A DNA stretch of 64,000 nucleotides from Acanthacorydalis orientalis (Eukaryota; Arthropoda; Insecta; Megaloptera; Corydalidae), in NCBI GenBank assembly GCA_034766995.1, contig CM068315.1, positions 17,966,010-18,030,009 on the forward strand. The letters are read 5' to 3'. The translations under genes were made by a program, and so were the position numbers. Under the pieces are notes generated by a model, which ran no database searches, was not told the origin of the DNA, and was given only the letters and a program-made list of their open reading frames with translations. How positions within the stretch are numbered: position 1 is the first letter of the stretch; each line of letters opens with the position of its first letter. Shown here piece after piece: positions 22,446 through 34,790 of this stretch.

Positions 22446-24365
22446 CATGCGAACAAAATAAAGGAAGTACAGTGACGAATATGTTAAATATTGGTTCGTA
22501 TGCTATTTTTGCCGTGATGTAATTGAAAAACCGCTATGCTTTTATGCACAAAAATTGTTTGCAGTGATAATATGAGGCCTGCCAAACTCGATGAACATTT
22601 CACTAAAGTAGGCTCTGAGAATCACTGCAGTCACTTAAACAGAAGAGAGCTCGATTCAATTCATTAGGTACGTTGCACAAGTTCGGTTTTGTATCTATAC
22701 AAAAATCACTGCTTGAAGCCTCCTACAGAGTGACATACCTTATTGTTAAAAACAAAAAGACACACACTATTGGTTAGACTCTAGTAAATCCCTGTGCACT
22801 TCAAATGGTTGAAACTGTTCTTGGAGAGCAACAGAGGAACCAGATTGTTCAAATACCTCTGTCAAATGACATCATCAGATGTAGAATTTGAGATATGTCA
22901 TTTGATATTTTGACCCAACTTGTGGAAGAACTTAAGAAAGTAACTCTATCTTTGCACTTAAATTGGACGAAAGTACGGATGAGGCTCAATGCAGTCAAGT
23001 CCTGACCTTAGTGAGATATACCACAAACACCTGTATCATATAGAAATTTTTGTTCTCTGAATCTCTGCTGGGTACCACAAACGCTTCGATACGCTTTAGA
23101 TAGATACAATTTTAATGCTTACCGACTAATTGATGAATTCTTTTCAACAATGAGTTGGACTAAAAAGAAAAATTGGGTTTACATAACTAATGATGGCGCC
23201 CGTTCAATGTTAGAGAAGAAATCTGGTTTTAGTACCTTAGTGCAGCTGAAGTTTCCACACGTAAAGGTAATCCATTGTTTTCTACATCGCCATTCTTTAG
23301 CACCAAAAACACTCACTCCAAAACTTAAATTAGCCATGGATACCATTGTTCAAGCAGTGAACTTCATACGGTCTCGAGCTATTAATCACAGACTCTTCAA
23401 GATAATCTGTTAAAAAGTTGAAGCTGCTCACGAAATGTTGCTGTGCCACACGAAAGTACGCTGGTTATCACGCGGAAGAGTTTTCACTCGAGTTATGGGA
23501 CTTAGAAAGGAAATAGGTGAATTTTTGAGAGAAAACGAAAACATGCTGTGTGAGAGTTTGAAGTCTAAGATTTAATTGTGTCAGTGGCCTATCTTACAGA
23601 TATATTTTCACATTTGAATGATCTCATCTTTTTACTTCAAGGGTCAGAAGTAACTATTCTGGATCCAAAATGAAAAAATTACTGCGTTCCAACAAAATCT
23701 AGCTCTACCTATCTGAAATAGAAGCGTGGAGATGAACAATTATGCAAATTTTTCTACTTTGGAAAATGTTCTGTTAGGAGAGACCGTCCCCGGTTGGATA
23801 TAAAGTGATATTCTAATACATTTGGAAAATATCATTGACACATTTAATAAATACTTTATTCAGGAAGAATTGAATAGTGGATAGTGGATTTGAAACCCAT
23901 TCACCTCTAACTTGGCCTCAGTAGATAATGTTGACATAAGAAAAGATGGTCTCATTGATTTATAGAGCAAGGTTTTGCTGAAACATAATTTATTCAGTCA
24001 AGATGTTAGTGAATTTCGACGCCCAAAAATAGACACCTTACTATGTTTTGGCAAAAAAATGCCCTTTAAATCTTGATTCCATTTTCAACAACGTACCTTT
24101 GTGAATCAGAATTCTTAACGTTATTGTCTGTGAAAACAAAGGCAAGAAATCGATTGGATTTCAGGCATTAAATGCGGTTATCTTTGTATAAGATTGTATC
24201 CCGAATTTGTGGTCTCATTGATCAAAAACAGAAACAAGTATCTCGTTAAATGACACTGAGTAGTTTAAGTGACTTCATAAACATGCTGAAAGACAAAAAG
24301 ATTTTTCTGAAGAACAAAATTTTCTTTATTATTTCTTTGTACCTGAGAATGTTATAATAAAATTT
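22446..24365 (+). pseudogene. hAT transposase pseudogene (ZBED5/SCAND3-like)
   Basis: Reading across frames gives the order of a ZBED5-like hAT transposase. A BED zinc-finger remnant (DEYVKYWFVCYFCRDVIEKP, then MRPAKLDEHFTK) comes first, followed by PLSNDIIRCRI-like sequence. LDESTDEAQCSQV, with the first acidic residue, lies at about 22960-23000. An open stretch at 23150-23413 holds ITNDGARSMLEKKSGF, then VKVIHCFLHRHSLAPKTL and INHRLFKIIC. After it come STRKYAGYHAEE-type WLSRGRVF sequence, an AYLTDIFSHLN block, and the C-terminal dimerisation block TYLCESEF, LLSVKTKARNRL (24094-24170). Stops and shifts are frequent. The first Cys of the finger pair is doubtful. It has no capacity to encode a full protein. 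Confidence 0.82.
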
Positions 24366-24477
24366 TAATGTCAATTAAGTAATTTATCCATTATTGATTG
24401 CTTTTGTAAAGGAGAGTTGTTAATTTTAAGTTTACTTTCGGGGGAGGTATGAGATTGAAAAGGTTAAGAACCCCTAG
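22446..24477 (+). mobile_element. hAT-superfamily element, 5' end not resolved
   Basis: A decayed hAT transposase fills 22446-24365, followed by a 3' untranslated region that ends in a hAT-style terminus (ggttaagaacccctag, ending at 24477). An autonomous hAT should begin with the inverse (ctaggggttcttaacc), but no such sequence is visible upstream and no 8-bp duplication could be matched. The 5' end is therefore either lost or too diverged. The left boundary given is simply the start of recognisable coding sequence. Confidence 0.75.
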
Positions 24478-24582
24478 TACAAAGATTTTTTTAAGAATGT
24501 AAGTTCCCTTACTAAAACGAAAAATAAATAAAATCTGACTCGGTTTATCAAATCTGGTAGTTCATTTTTTAATTCTTTAGAC

Positions 24583-25229
24583 CAAGGGTGAGTAACTTCT
24601 TCGATAATTTCATATATTTTTGAATATTCAAGAGCCACAGAAAATATTATTCTAAAATTGTATTTATTAGGTTGGTAGAAAAATAATTGCGGTTTATGAT
24701 CTTCAAATTCATATACAAAACCGCAATTATTTTCCTATCTAAATAATATAAATAATAAAAAAAATAGGACTATATAGTAGTCCTACTCACCAAAGTAGGA
24801 TGTTTTTAATCTCTAATCGTTCGATGCTTTGATTGAGTCTTTATTTTTGCAATTAAAAATTACCGAGACCGTGTTAAAAGTTGCATTTTTAAACATATTC
24901 TTCGCAAAAATACACACAGTAACCCATCTTGAATTTGTTTTTATTGTATTTTCAGCAAGTATTAATTAATAAAAATGTTTAGTTTCATATCTTTTTTTAG
25001 GATTGTCCATAACCGTAGAGCCACCTTAAACAGTATTTTGGAGACATAATGCATATGGATGTTTGAAAAGAGAATGTGAATTACCCGTTTATGTATAAAA
25101 TATTCTAATACATACTTATAGTACTATAGATTATAAATACAAAAGTTCAGGAAAAATGGAAATGAAACCCTATATTGTCTCGGGAACCGCACAGAGTAGC
25201 TTTAGAACCCGCAGTTTGCCCACCCCTTG
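24583..25229. mobile_element. Short non-autonomous hAT element
   Basis: 647 bases beginning caagggtgagtaactt and ending in the inverse-like cagtttgcccaccccttg. This is the common hAT end type (caggggtgggcaaact). The flanks are ctttagac (24575-24582) and ttatagac (25230-25237), a diverged 8-bp TSD matching at 6 of 8 positions. It includes hAT-like end motifs (gagccacag near the left; gaaccgcacagag near the right) and no coding sequence. A tiny mariner lies inside it at 24667-24743. Confidence 0.65.
24667..24743. mobile_element. Miniature palindromic mariner (TIRs only)
   Basis: About 77 bases made of the cecropia-type 3' terminus (ttaggttggtagaaaaat through ggtttatgatcttcaaattc) joined almost directly to the inverted 5' terminus (accgcaattattttccta). 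TA lies before it (24665-24666) and ata after it. This is the extreme end of the internal-deletion series seen at 34791 and 45149, and it is nested in a hAT MITE. Confidence 0.82.
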
Positions 25230-26800
25230 TTATAGACTTAATTAATTATATACTTTTATTAAGTTTGGTATACAGTTGAAATTGAGTATAAAATATGATT
25301 TTATAAATCGATAATTAATTTATTTCTCGATCCAGATGAATATATGTTAAGTAATTGGTAAGTCTGTGCAATAAAGTTTTAAGTAATTGATTCTAGAAAA
25401 GATTCGATTATTCTCATTGTACATTAATTAATATCTTCGTGCGCCTCATACAAGTTTAATGTTAGAAATAAACGATCGTTTAACTAATCATCGAGTCCAT
25501 ATCAATGCACGCGTGTCTATTAAATCTCGCTGTTCGAAGTTGTGTCGAGAAAATTATATTGTCGACTCTATTATACTTATAAATGACCATCAATCTTTCA
25601 CCGAGCTAATGGTTTTGAGTCGAATGTGTCACTTTTAGAGAGGCTACAACATAGACCACTGTACTCAAGTAATTGATGACTGTTGATTGTAGTGTGTGCG
25701 TGTTTTTTAGAAGTAAAAATTATGTGGATGTTCATCAACTATTTTTCTCATTTTTTTTCTTATTCAGAACATGCGTTCAGGAAATGAAAATAGTTAAATT
25801 TCAGAATAAATTCCGTATCTAGTACTAAATTTAAAATTGTTTTTAAAATTTCAATATTCTTTTTGTTAACGGAATACCACGACTGTTTTATTTATAGTAT
25901 CGAAACCGCGACCCTTGATCAAAATCACCGAACGCTCTCTCAACATTTAACTCGAGAATTCACTCCACGTCAGAGCATAATATAAAGAGCGACGCCACCA
26001 CACAAGTGGGCGATCGAATATTAATATGCGAGAATGTGACTGCTACGTGAATGAGATATTTTTTATTTTTATTATGACTGGGTAATTTTTATGGGTCTGA
26101 ATTAAAATAGGCGTGTTACATTGTACACGGCTGTAGAATATTATGTAGACATGTTTCTTTTTTATTATTGTTACAGAAATACATAATAATATATCCTGTC
26201 TTTGTGTGTATGTTCGAACTGTACGTATATTTTCAATATACATTATTATAAAACGTTTTTCGACCTCGATGGTTTCACTACGTCGACAACGCTTTATTCT
26301 AATAATAAATGAGGACCAACTTTAAAACAAATTCGATTTCTCGAACCATTAGCTACTTTACTACAATTACTTTCCTTTTCATTTATTTTATGTATCCCTG
26401 TGTGATGGCTACTAAATCTGAAGATATCTTCGCGATTCGATTTCTCATACAGCCTGTCTATTTTATGTGTTTTATTTTAGGAATTTTTCTGAATTTCCAT
26501 ATAAAACTTTCCGAATCACCGTCTGAATCGTTCAGTCGACTATTGATTATTTTTTTATATTGATTACTCTTTTATACAATTTATCACACATTTTATCGAT
26601 ATTTATTTTTTAAAGACCTGATTAAATCTCTAGATACACATATATTGATATCCGGTTTGTCTAAGTAAGTTATTTTTTTATAATCATTTTTTTAAATTTA
26701 ATTTACATCATTATTAGAAAATCAGCTGATATTTTGTTTATGTAATTTTATTATTATCATTTCAAACATTTGATAAAATTAATTATTCAATTATTAAGTA
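25230..26800. other. AT-rich non-coding interval
   Basis: No gene supported. Modest CpG-bearing patches lie at ~25430-25600 and ~25880-26060. The frame at 26309-26563 (plus) is a hydrophobic Phe/Ile-rich translation with no homology I recognise. Confidence 0.5.
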
Positions 26801-27702
26801 TTATGTTGGTGAAAAATAATTGCGGTTTTTATGTATCGAGTATAAAGACGGATATATCAGTTGAAAATTATATTTATTAATTAAAATAAAGACCATTGGC
26901 CTGCACACATTTTTTCCAACGGAAAAAAAGATTGTTCACTCATATAAGATAGAATTTTGAAGTCCTGTAATTAATGAATTCATCAAAAGCACTTTGAGCT
27001 GTAGCTTGATTTTTGAAAACCTTATCTTGTAGGAAATTACTCAGATGTTTAAAAAATAATAATCTGTCGGAAACAGGTCCGAAGAATAAGGCGGGTCAGG
27101 TAAGGTTTCATAACCTAGTTCATTTAATTTTTTTACAGTCATTTATGAAACGTGTAATCGGGTGTTGCCGAATTACTTAATGCTCATTTAGTTCATACGG
27201 AATCCATTTATCCAGCTTTTTTGTTTTTCCAATCCGAACAACTGTCGAATGATCAGCAATGAGTTCTTCTGCCACCTCTCGAGTTGTTTTACGTGGGACC
27301 GCTTCAATAATGGTTCTTAAATCATTATTGTCTATAGTTGAAGGACATCCACGAACATCCTTATCGTCAAGGCTTTCATTTCCCTTATGAAATTTTTGGA
27401 ATCAGTGTTGAGCTATACGTTCACTAATTGACTCTTCGCCAAAAAAATGATATTTCGAATAGTTTATGTTGCTTTACGTCCCAATTTAAATTCATACAAC
27501 AAATTTCCTTTTTTCCATGACTAATTTAAGAGGCAATATTCAACAATATTAAAGAATGAAACCAATAAATATAAGCTAAAACCATAGCGATAATTTAATT
27601 ATTTACAATAATGTATCATACGACTATAACAAAAAGGTAACTAGAAAAATCGGCGCCAAACTTAAAATGATAAAAACCGCAATTATTTTTACACCAACCT
27701 AA
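26801..27702 (-). mobile_element. Cecropia-type mariner, internally deleted
   Basis: 902 bases, TIRs ttatgttggtgaaaaataa and the inverted attatttttacaccaaccta, and TA at 26799-26800 and 27703-27704. The minus strand encodes a decayed helix-turn-helix (QHWFQKF-like, then GRGCPSTIDNNDLRTI, EEL and LDKWIPYELNEH). It then jumps to the region after D2 (TRFINDCKKI) and continues with DRLLFFKHLSNFLQDKVFKN, then SAFDEF, to the 3' end. The lost ~365 bases are the stretch holding D1 and D2, judged against the copy at 9494-10760. Confidence 0.87.
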
Positions 27703-28498
27703 TAGTTTTGTTATAAAGTGTATTAAATATCATAAATAGTCATAAGTCTGTCAAAAATAGACTATTTATAACAACAAAAATATAAGGTTTCTAAGGCATG
27801 TCTCTGTCCAGTTATTTATATTTTTTCTGGTTTTTAATTAATATTAATTTAAAAGAAATCAAATGTTTTTTTTTGAAAAAAGCACCTTGAATTATTAAAT
27901 AGAAATAAACACTAAAGCAAATCAATGATCGAGTGAAACGATTTAATACAATAATGATTTATCTGTGGTTATTTATTAATTTAAAAAAAATCAAATAAAC
28001 CATAGCCCTATACATAAAACTATTATACATCAATATTAATCTCAGACTGATTGCAATAACTCTTAGCGTCAGTTTCGAAATAGCGCTGAAGAAAACAATA
28101 CACAATTTCAAATAGATATATCGCGGGCTGCTAAAACAAAAATACATAATATTTATTATATGTAATGATACAACTTCTGAACGGACGTCGCGGAAACAAG
28201 TGAAATTATATCAGCCGCAGTTCGAATGCACATAAAAAATCGACACGTGGGTGCGTTTTGATTAAGATCCACGATAACAAGTAGCCGATCGTCGGACGTC
28301 GATTCGATTCGGCCCGTTCTTGTCAATTAAGCGCATTGTATTCAATAACGTTTAACATAAATTTCTTGCAGCGCTCAAAAGATTGATGTAGGTGTGAACA
28401 ATCCACATTAAAAATATCTCTGACATATTTATATTCCAATTAAGTTTATTTAATGACCGCAAGCATTCATAAGCGATTATGTATCATTAGAATATTTA

Positions 28499-28502
<4 letters not shown>

Positions 28503-28556
<54 letters not shown>
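28503..28556. repeat. (TA)n microsatellite
   Basis: 54 bases of TA repeat. Confidence 0.97.
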
Positions 28557-28560
<4 letters not shown>

Positions 28561-29737
28561 CATATGTATATAAAATATATTAAAAGAGTAGGAAGACGAA
28601 TTGAAGCGATTTGTTTCTGACAACACTCTACAAGTAGCAATCAGACCGGGCTTGATTTGTAACACATTACATGTAACACTTCTTCGGACTCGTTACGTTT
28701 TTCTATAAACAAAATTTGTTACGGTTCCTTGATGTTTGTTTATTGGTTTGAATTGATTTACATATATTTAAAATAGAAACAAAGTATATCCGTGAGTAAA
28801 AGTTCTGACTGGCTATTTGTCTCTTTTTTATTTATTTAAATGCTAAACAACATTTATGTCTTGAAACTCTAACGAAACTCAACAAGGAATAATTCTGTTT
28901 ATCTCGAGAGAAAATAAATAAAATAACCAACTATTTTTAATAGTGTTCGATGCGCAAATTGAGAATAAAATTGTTTACAAAATCGTACTACACATCCATA
29001 CAAAGTCTATTTATATATCTAGAGTTGAATTTCTGAAATAATTAAAGTTTAAAAGATATTTCTGTATCAGTGTACGTTATAAAATTAAATTAACGAAGCA
29101 ATTCTAAAAATAAAACACTTCAAACGAATTAGTCGCGCTCGGTGATCTTAAAACTCAACACCCTTGTGTATCATTATTTAAAAATATATACTTTTTATTT
29201 ATATAAAATAGAAGCGAAATTATCTCAGCTGGATAACATACGTTTTCTAAAACGCCATACTACTCTTCGTGGAATATGTCAAAATTGAAATTTATTTGAA
29301 ATTTCCTGAACAATGTCGATGTACAATGAAATACAGAAAATTCATTAACATTTATAAATTGATCTTTTCAGCACAATAGCTAAAATATAAAGATGGTCAT
29401 AGGTATCCGACCGCAAACTAAAAAAAAAATTGAAACGGATCTGTGTATTTGTTTAATGCTGTTCGACGCGTTTGTAAGATCGTTGCTCGAGTCACGGTAA
29501 ATATACTTGTTTTCACTTTCGGATTGTGTTTAGAAAGATGTTTTAACAGAGGCTCTGATCTAAATTCCACAGCAGGTAGTTCGATTCTTGAAATGTATGT
29601 GTGTTAAAGGTCATACGGAATACATTTAGCAAAGTCGGAATTCGTTCGGATTCAGCGGGACGTCTCCGTGTTGTTCTACAGCCTGAATATTAAATAATTT
29701 GAAGAAATAAAGTTATTTTATAATTACTTCTTTTGTT

Positions 29738-29738
<1 letters not shown>

Positions 29739-29798
<60 letters not shown>

Positions 29799-29816
29799 GC
29801 AGATAGATAGATAGAT
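29739..29816. repeat. (TA)n followed by (GATA)n
   Basis: TA repeat to about 29795, then after aacgc a short agatagatagatagata tract. Confidence 0.93.
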
Positions 29817-30228
29817 ACATATGTTTAAAACTTCTAATAGAGAATAATTATTTAGTTAAAGTTCATTTTCTATTAAATAAACACCGTCCTTCCATATAAC
29901 TTCTCCATTATAAAATAATCTTGTATGTATTTAAATAAATATTAATCTTTTCTTATGTTCTCTCGTATGAGAAAATTATATTACATTTAATTATAGCAGC
30001 AAATTTGAACTTTGAAAACTGAAAGGGTTGAGTGAATTCGACGCAATATATCAAGTGGAAAGATTTAACAGAATACAGAAAACACAATTTATCACTGTTT
30101 TCGAAAAATATACATATACAATACAGTTCTGATACTGGTTAATTTTCTATAATAAATAAGCTCCTTCTTCACCTCACAAACTGTAAAAAAATTCATATCA
30201 AAAACGTTCAATAACTCATTGTTGATAT

Positions 30229-30290
30229 TTTTGATTGTTGTTTATCTGTATTTCGACAACAATACTGAAGTGTATAAACAACAATCAAAA
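30229..30290. repeat. Perfect 16-bp inverted repeat, hairpin
   Basis: ttttgattgttgttta at 30229-30244 is the exact reverse complement of 30275-30290, with a 30-base spacer. The pairing does not extend far beyond the arms. It could form a stem-loop in RNA, or be a relic of small mobile DNA. Confidence 0.55.
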
Positions 30291-30474
30291 GTAATTAATT
30301 ATTATTTACTAAACAGTTTTAATTAAAATGCTTTTGAGGTTTGTGGAACGAAAGAAGAATTCATTTGTGAATATGTACATACAGTTTCGTTCCACGTTGT
30401 TTCCCTCTCAAGTTTTTATTTTTTTCGCAATTAACTTAAATATTTAAAAAAATTATAATAAAATCATTTTATAT

Positions 30475-31095
30475 TATAAGTAATGCGGTTTTTTAAAATA
30501 AGTTTTGAAAAAGCCAAAAAAATTGTAATTTTAATTTTAAACCAAAATGTATTTCCAGTTATTATTTACAACTTCTTTCCATCTTAGTCTTAAATTTTCA
30601 ATAACCTGACGATAAAACTTTTTGGGATTTGCATTAAAGAAAGAGTCGAGCTCCCTCCGGACATACTCTTTGTATTAAACCGTTTTCCATTGATGTGATT
30701 TTGAAGAATTCGGTGAAGAGATGATAATCCGATGGTGATAGATCAGGTGAATATGATGGATGAGTCATGACTTTTCATTCAAATTGTCTTAGTTTTTGGA
30801 TGGTTTAGTTTATCGTATGGGATTGTGCGTTGTCGTGGTTAAAAACTTATCCATTTATGTTGACTAATGCTGGCCGTTTTTCATCAATGGATTGTTTTAG
30901 CCCTACCAGTTGTTCACTATACAACTCCTTCATGATGGTTCGATTCTCTGGTAATAGCTCATAATGGATAATTCCTTCTATATCTCACCAAATAGACCAT
31001 TTTTGAAGGAAATCCTTCTTTCGCAACTGAAGTTGGTATTCGCGTAATCACTGTTAATCTTCCACAATAAGATTAAGAAAACACTACACACAATT
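30475..31095 (-). mobile_element. Irritans-like mariner, 3' half only
   Basis: On the minus strand, upstream to downstream: RIPTSVAKEGFPSK, DIEGIIHYELLPENRTIM, QLVGLKQSIDEKRPALVN, a NHDNAQSH block with D2, then THPSYSPDLSPSDYHLF with D3. After these come FNANPKKFYRQVIENL and RWKEVVNNNWKYILV with a stop near 30533. A degenerate end (ataagtaatgcggtttt) lies at about 30475-30495. One in-frame stop lies between the lysine-rich block and D2, and there are frameshifts after D3. The N-terminal half and the D1 block are not present upstream of 31095, so this is a truncated copy. Confidence 0.8.
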
Positions 31096-32680
31096 GCATC
31101 TGATACGTTATTGCAATAATCTCAAAGAATTGCATCATCCATTTTCACCTGCATAAAAATAATGCATTACTTATAGATGACCCAATACAAACTATCTTCT
31201 CAAATATTTAACACTTTGTTTGAAAAAAAAGGGTAGTTAGTATTCGTTTTTTCTTATCCTTCTACTTAAATTTGTTCACTATTTAACATGCTTGCAAGAA
31301 ATGAAGTATTGTACAATATCAGCTTTACATAATACAGTTCTGACACTATAGCTAAATTCGCATTCATGAATAAATTATTTTTTTCTATATATTTTCTCTG
31401 AAGATAATAGAATCGCCATCGAAACGCATATAAAATTAATGATCGATAATTCTTTATTAGATATGTTTGACTAGATAATTTTTGGTAATTTGTGGATTGA
31501 AAAAATATTTTTTTTTGTAAAAATTACTCTTACGTTTGTATTATTGTTACAATTACAATTGTAAGATTTTACACCTATGATCCTATTTCTATGTTTTCCT
31601 TGTGATCTTCATCCTTTACGACTAGCTGAGAATCAGATACCCAGCTAATTCTCAGCTACGAAGACCACCAGAACAACATCTAAGATGTATTTAAATTATT
31701 TCTTAAATATTACATAGAATATGAAATTCAAATTTTTAATTTTTAAATAAATTCTATAATATTATTTCAGTATCAATAAAAATTTTAAGACAGATTGTAA
31801 AAGAATAAAAACATACATTTCTGCTTGGATCGGATTTTAATAAATTAGAAATATATCCTTGTCGTCTGTTACGACCGTACGAATAGCCAAAAAAACTTTA
31901 CGAGTATATTAAAAATGATTTTCTTTTCTGTCTATCGTCATCCTGTTAGCTTTTGACACACTGGTGAACAGTCGTCGAGCGTTTCGATCGCAATATAAAA
32001 AAAAAACTTTATAAATTGTGTACATCGGATGTCGACAGACAGTATCATCTACCAACTGACGAAAATAAAAAAAAGCGCCAAAACAAGTCGGCAGGGGTCG
32101 ACCGCATCCGCCATGGTCCGGCGGGGTGTCGAAGCCTTCTCTGCAAATCCTGTGGTGACGCAATCAACAATTCCACCTATATCAATCAATCTTCGAAACG
32201 TGCGAAATGGTTCACGGCATCAGAAATCGAATGGCGATTTCGTTCGTCTCAAAAACTTTCTTGTGCAGTTTCTACATGTGTGTGGTGTGTGTGTGTCTGC
32301 ATTGGCGTCGTGGATGCTTCGAAAGACTGTGAGTGAGTATCGCACGCATGATTAATCGAATACAACGGTTGCTCTTATTTCCATCGCATGCACCGATGAA
32401 GCATTTTTAATATGTAAACGAGACTACATATGTTATTAATTCGATTCAGAGATAAGTCGTTTAAATACAGGTTCAGAGATCAAAAACTACTGCTGCGGAT
32501 GATATACGGGCCGTAAAAATAATAAAAACAGGCTTGGTTAGGATAAATCAGTCCGGTGGCGAAAATTCCATTCGGAATGAATCTACTATCGTTATCGCAA
32601 ATTTAAAGAGTATTCCAGATACCAGATCCGATTCACAATGATGGTACCTTAGATTCGACATAAAAATATATTTATTTTTG

Positions 32681-32684
32681 TATA

Positions 32685-32716
<32 letters not shown>

Positions 32717-32717
32717 C

Positions 32718-32788
<71 letters not shown>

Positions 32789-32801
32789 CACACATATATA
32801 T
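32681..32801. repeat. (TA)n / TACA compound microsatellite
   Basis: About 120 bases of TA repeat with tacatatata interruptions, ending in cacacatatata. Confidence 0.96.
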
Positions 32802-33132
32802 TTCATTAGAAGGTACCTCCACAAATTATGTTTTGGGCACTCACGTAATCTTTTAAAATAGGTTTAATATATTTATAGAAATTTCAATATATTCTATAAA
32901 TAAATTAATAAAATTAAAGACAAGGTTAAAATATTTATAGAGTAAATTATTAAATACACATTATATAATATCAGAAAATGATCATAAATGAGATAATTTA
33001 TTATTATATTTGAAGATATACTTTAATGTCTTTTATCATTCAATGTATTACTGTACAATTTTTTTCTTAAATAAGAGTTGGTTCTTAGTTTCTTGCTAAA
33101 TGATATTTCATTCTAAATTTATAAAATTTTAG

Positions 33133-33175
33133 ATAAAATAAAATAAATAAAATAAAATAAAATAAAAAATAAAAG
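33133..33175. repeat. (AAAAT)n microsatellite
   Basis: Imperfect AAAAT/TAAAA pentamer repeat, about 43 bases. Confidence 0.85.
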
Positions 33176-33355
33176 ATAGACATTTATTATATTTTATAAT
33201 GACGGACTAAATGTAGTTTACATTTTAAAGGGTATCACTCATTTTCAAAGAGACATTCAAGATAAAAGAATTATTTTTGATATAATAGTAACTCTTCAAT
33301 TAAAAGTTATTTGATAATCTCTCTTTCTCTATCGCTATATCTAACTATCTATCTG

Positions 33356-33358
<3 letters not shown>

Positions 33359-33404
<46 letters not shown>
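33359..33404. repeat. (TA)n microsatellite abutting a mariner end
   Basis: 46 bases of TA repeat; its last TA (33403-33404) is the target site of the mariner that starts at 33405. Confidence 0.97.
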
Positions 33405-33405
<1 letters not shown>

Positions 33406-34188
33406 GAGGGTCATTTGGTAAGTATGGTAGCAAGATAGAAATAGATTTTATTCCTCAACAAGGTCTCCATTGAGGGCTATGCACTTGGTCCAGTAAGTCT
33501 ATAAAATATATGGCATTCTCATTTGAGGATAATTTCTTCTTACCGAGCTAAATTTTCAAGTTTGAAAAGGAAAGAAGTCGCACGGAGTCAAGTCGGGAGA
33601 ATAAGGTGGATGTTGAATCAATTCAAAACTTAATTCGTGCAATTTTCCATTGTGACGATCGATTTGTGAGACGACACGTTGGTTTGATAAAAGAGAATTA
33701 TTTTGTGTGCCCATCTTGGTTCTTTTCTTCAGCTCTTTTTTCAAACGATCCAGTAATTTTGCATAATAAGCTTCAATTATGGTTTTTCTCTTTTTTAAGT
33801 CAATCAAGATTGACTGATTCTTTGGGAATAGCAAAAAACAGTGGAAATCACCTTCTGAGCCAAGAAAATGGTCTTCGCCTTCTTTGGCGCACTTTCATCA
33901 GTCGTTGTTCACTACATTGACAGCTGTTTCGACTCAAGTATTTAGTGGTGGATATACGTTTCATCCACGGTGTCGAATCAACGCAAAAGGCAAGCTCGTT
34001 TTGTCCATTTTTGCCTCAACTGCTACAATACTCGTTTAAAACATCTGTAGAACATGAACAACGCGTTGTTTCTGGCTGAAATTTCGCCTATACTACTTTG
34101 AAAAGCGGCACTTTATAGCTGTGACTATACCAAATGTATGGTGATACCACATCATAGAAATTTACCAAACTTTTCAAACGACTCACCT
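33405..34188 (-). mobile_element. Mariner with 'cgagggtca' TIR, internally deleted
   Basis: About 784 bases. The left end is cgagggtcatttggtaag; the right end is inverted tttaccaaacttttcaaacg followed by actcacctat. It sits between a (TA)n array and another TA-rich compound repeat. The minus strand carries the family's 5' untranslated region (34030-34160). It then has a helix-turn-helix remnant, and after a large deletion a catalytic-domain part (33556-33834) with YYAKLLDRLKKELKKRTKMG, then HELSFELIQHPPYSPDLTPC and D3 in TPCDFF. The D2 block is degraded. It is the same family as 14913-16078 and 47633-48957. Confidence 0.85.
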
Positions 34189-34191
34189 ATG

Positions 34192-34239
34192 TATATATAT
34201 ATTATATATATATATAAGAAAAGAAATAATATTTATAAA

Positions 34240-34276
<37 letters not shown>

Positions 34277-34330
34277 TGTGTATATATATGTATATATATA
34301 TATATGTATGTATGTATGTATGTATACATA
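34192..34330. repeat. Compound TA / GTAT microsatellite
   Basis: Three TA-repeat runs separated by short AT-rich spacers, ending in (tatg)n near 34304-34326. Confidence 0.92.
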
Positions 34331-34790
34331 AGATATTTGTATACACGATTACTTATTTTATATTTTTGATCAAATGAAAGCATGTGTTCGATATAAATAT
34401 TTCATGTATACAAAATGTATTTCACAGAAAGCATACCTTTAGAAACCTATTTTCTTTTAGTAGACAACGTCAGATGAAATCAACATTTTTTGCTACGTTT
34501 CAAAACTTTTTAAAGACCCAAATATCTCGCGAACTTTATTCTAAACACTGTCATCTGTCAACGGCAAGAAACTTTTTGTCATTATGCAAACATTATTTGA
34601 ATTTATCTTAATGTTCGTTCTGTGAATGAAAAAGTGTATCTATGCCGTGATTGTTAAATTAAGTAATTGTTTTCGAATGGACAATATCATTTTTTCTTAT
34701 GAAATGAATATTTACCTAGTTGTATTATTTTTAATGGTAGAAACTACAGAATGAACCGAAAGTTAATTCATTGAGAACGTTTAGATTTTA
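34331..34790. other. AT-rich interval, nothing recognised
   Basis: A 75-codon open frame (34384-34611, plus) shows no domain and typical random composition. Nothing else is seen. Confidence 0.5.

Larger units (their letters stand above)
27703..30474. other. AT-rich non-coding interval
   Basis: No gene or transposon recognised. A CpG-bearing patch lies at ~28150-28340. (TA)n arrays are at 28503 and 29739, and a hairpin-forming inverted repeat is at 30229-30290. Confidence 0.5.
31096..33358. other. Non-coding interval with a CpG-bearing patch
   Basis: Bases ~31900-32420 are compositionally distinct (gtcggcaggggtcgac, catggtccggcggggtgtcg). Frames there stay open on both strands (32029-32355 plus, 31909-32163 minus), but they overlap and none shows a domain. 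I treat them as chance openings caused by lower AT content. The remainder is AT-rich with repeats. Confidence 0.45.

Noticed and set aside
26309..26563. Hydrophobic 84-codon frame, possible membrane protein
   Set aside because: Phe/Ile/Leu richness is expected from AT-rich DNA; no homology recognised and no start or splice context.
31909..32355. Three overlapping open frames (two plus, one minus)
   Set aside because: All overlap the same GC-richer patch in different frames, none has a recognisable domain, and there is no coding bias favouring one.
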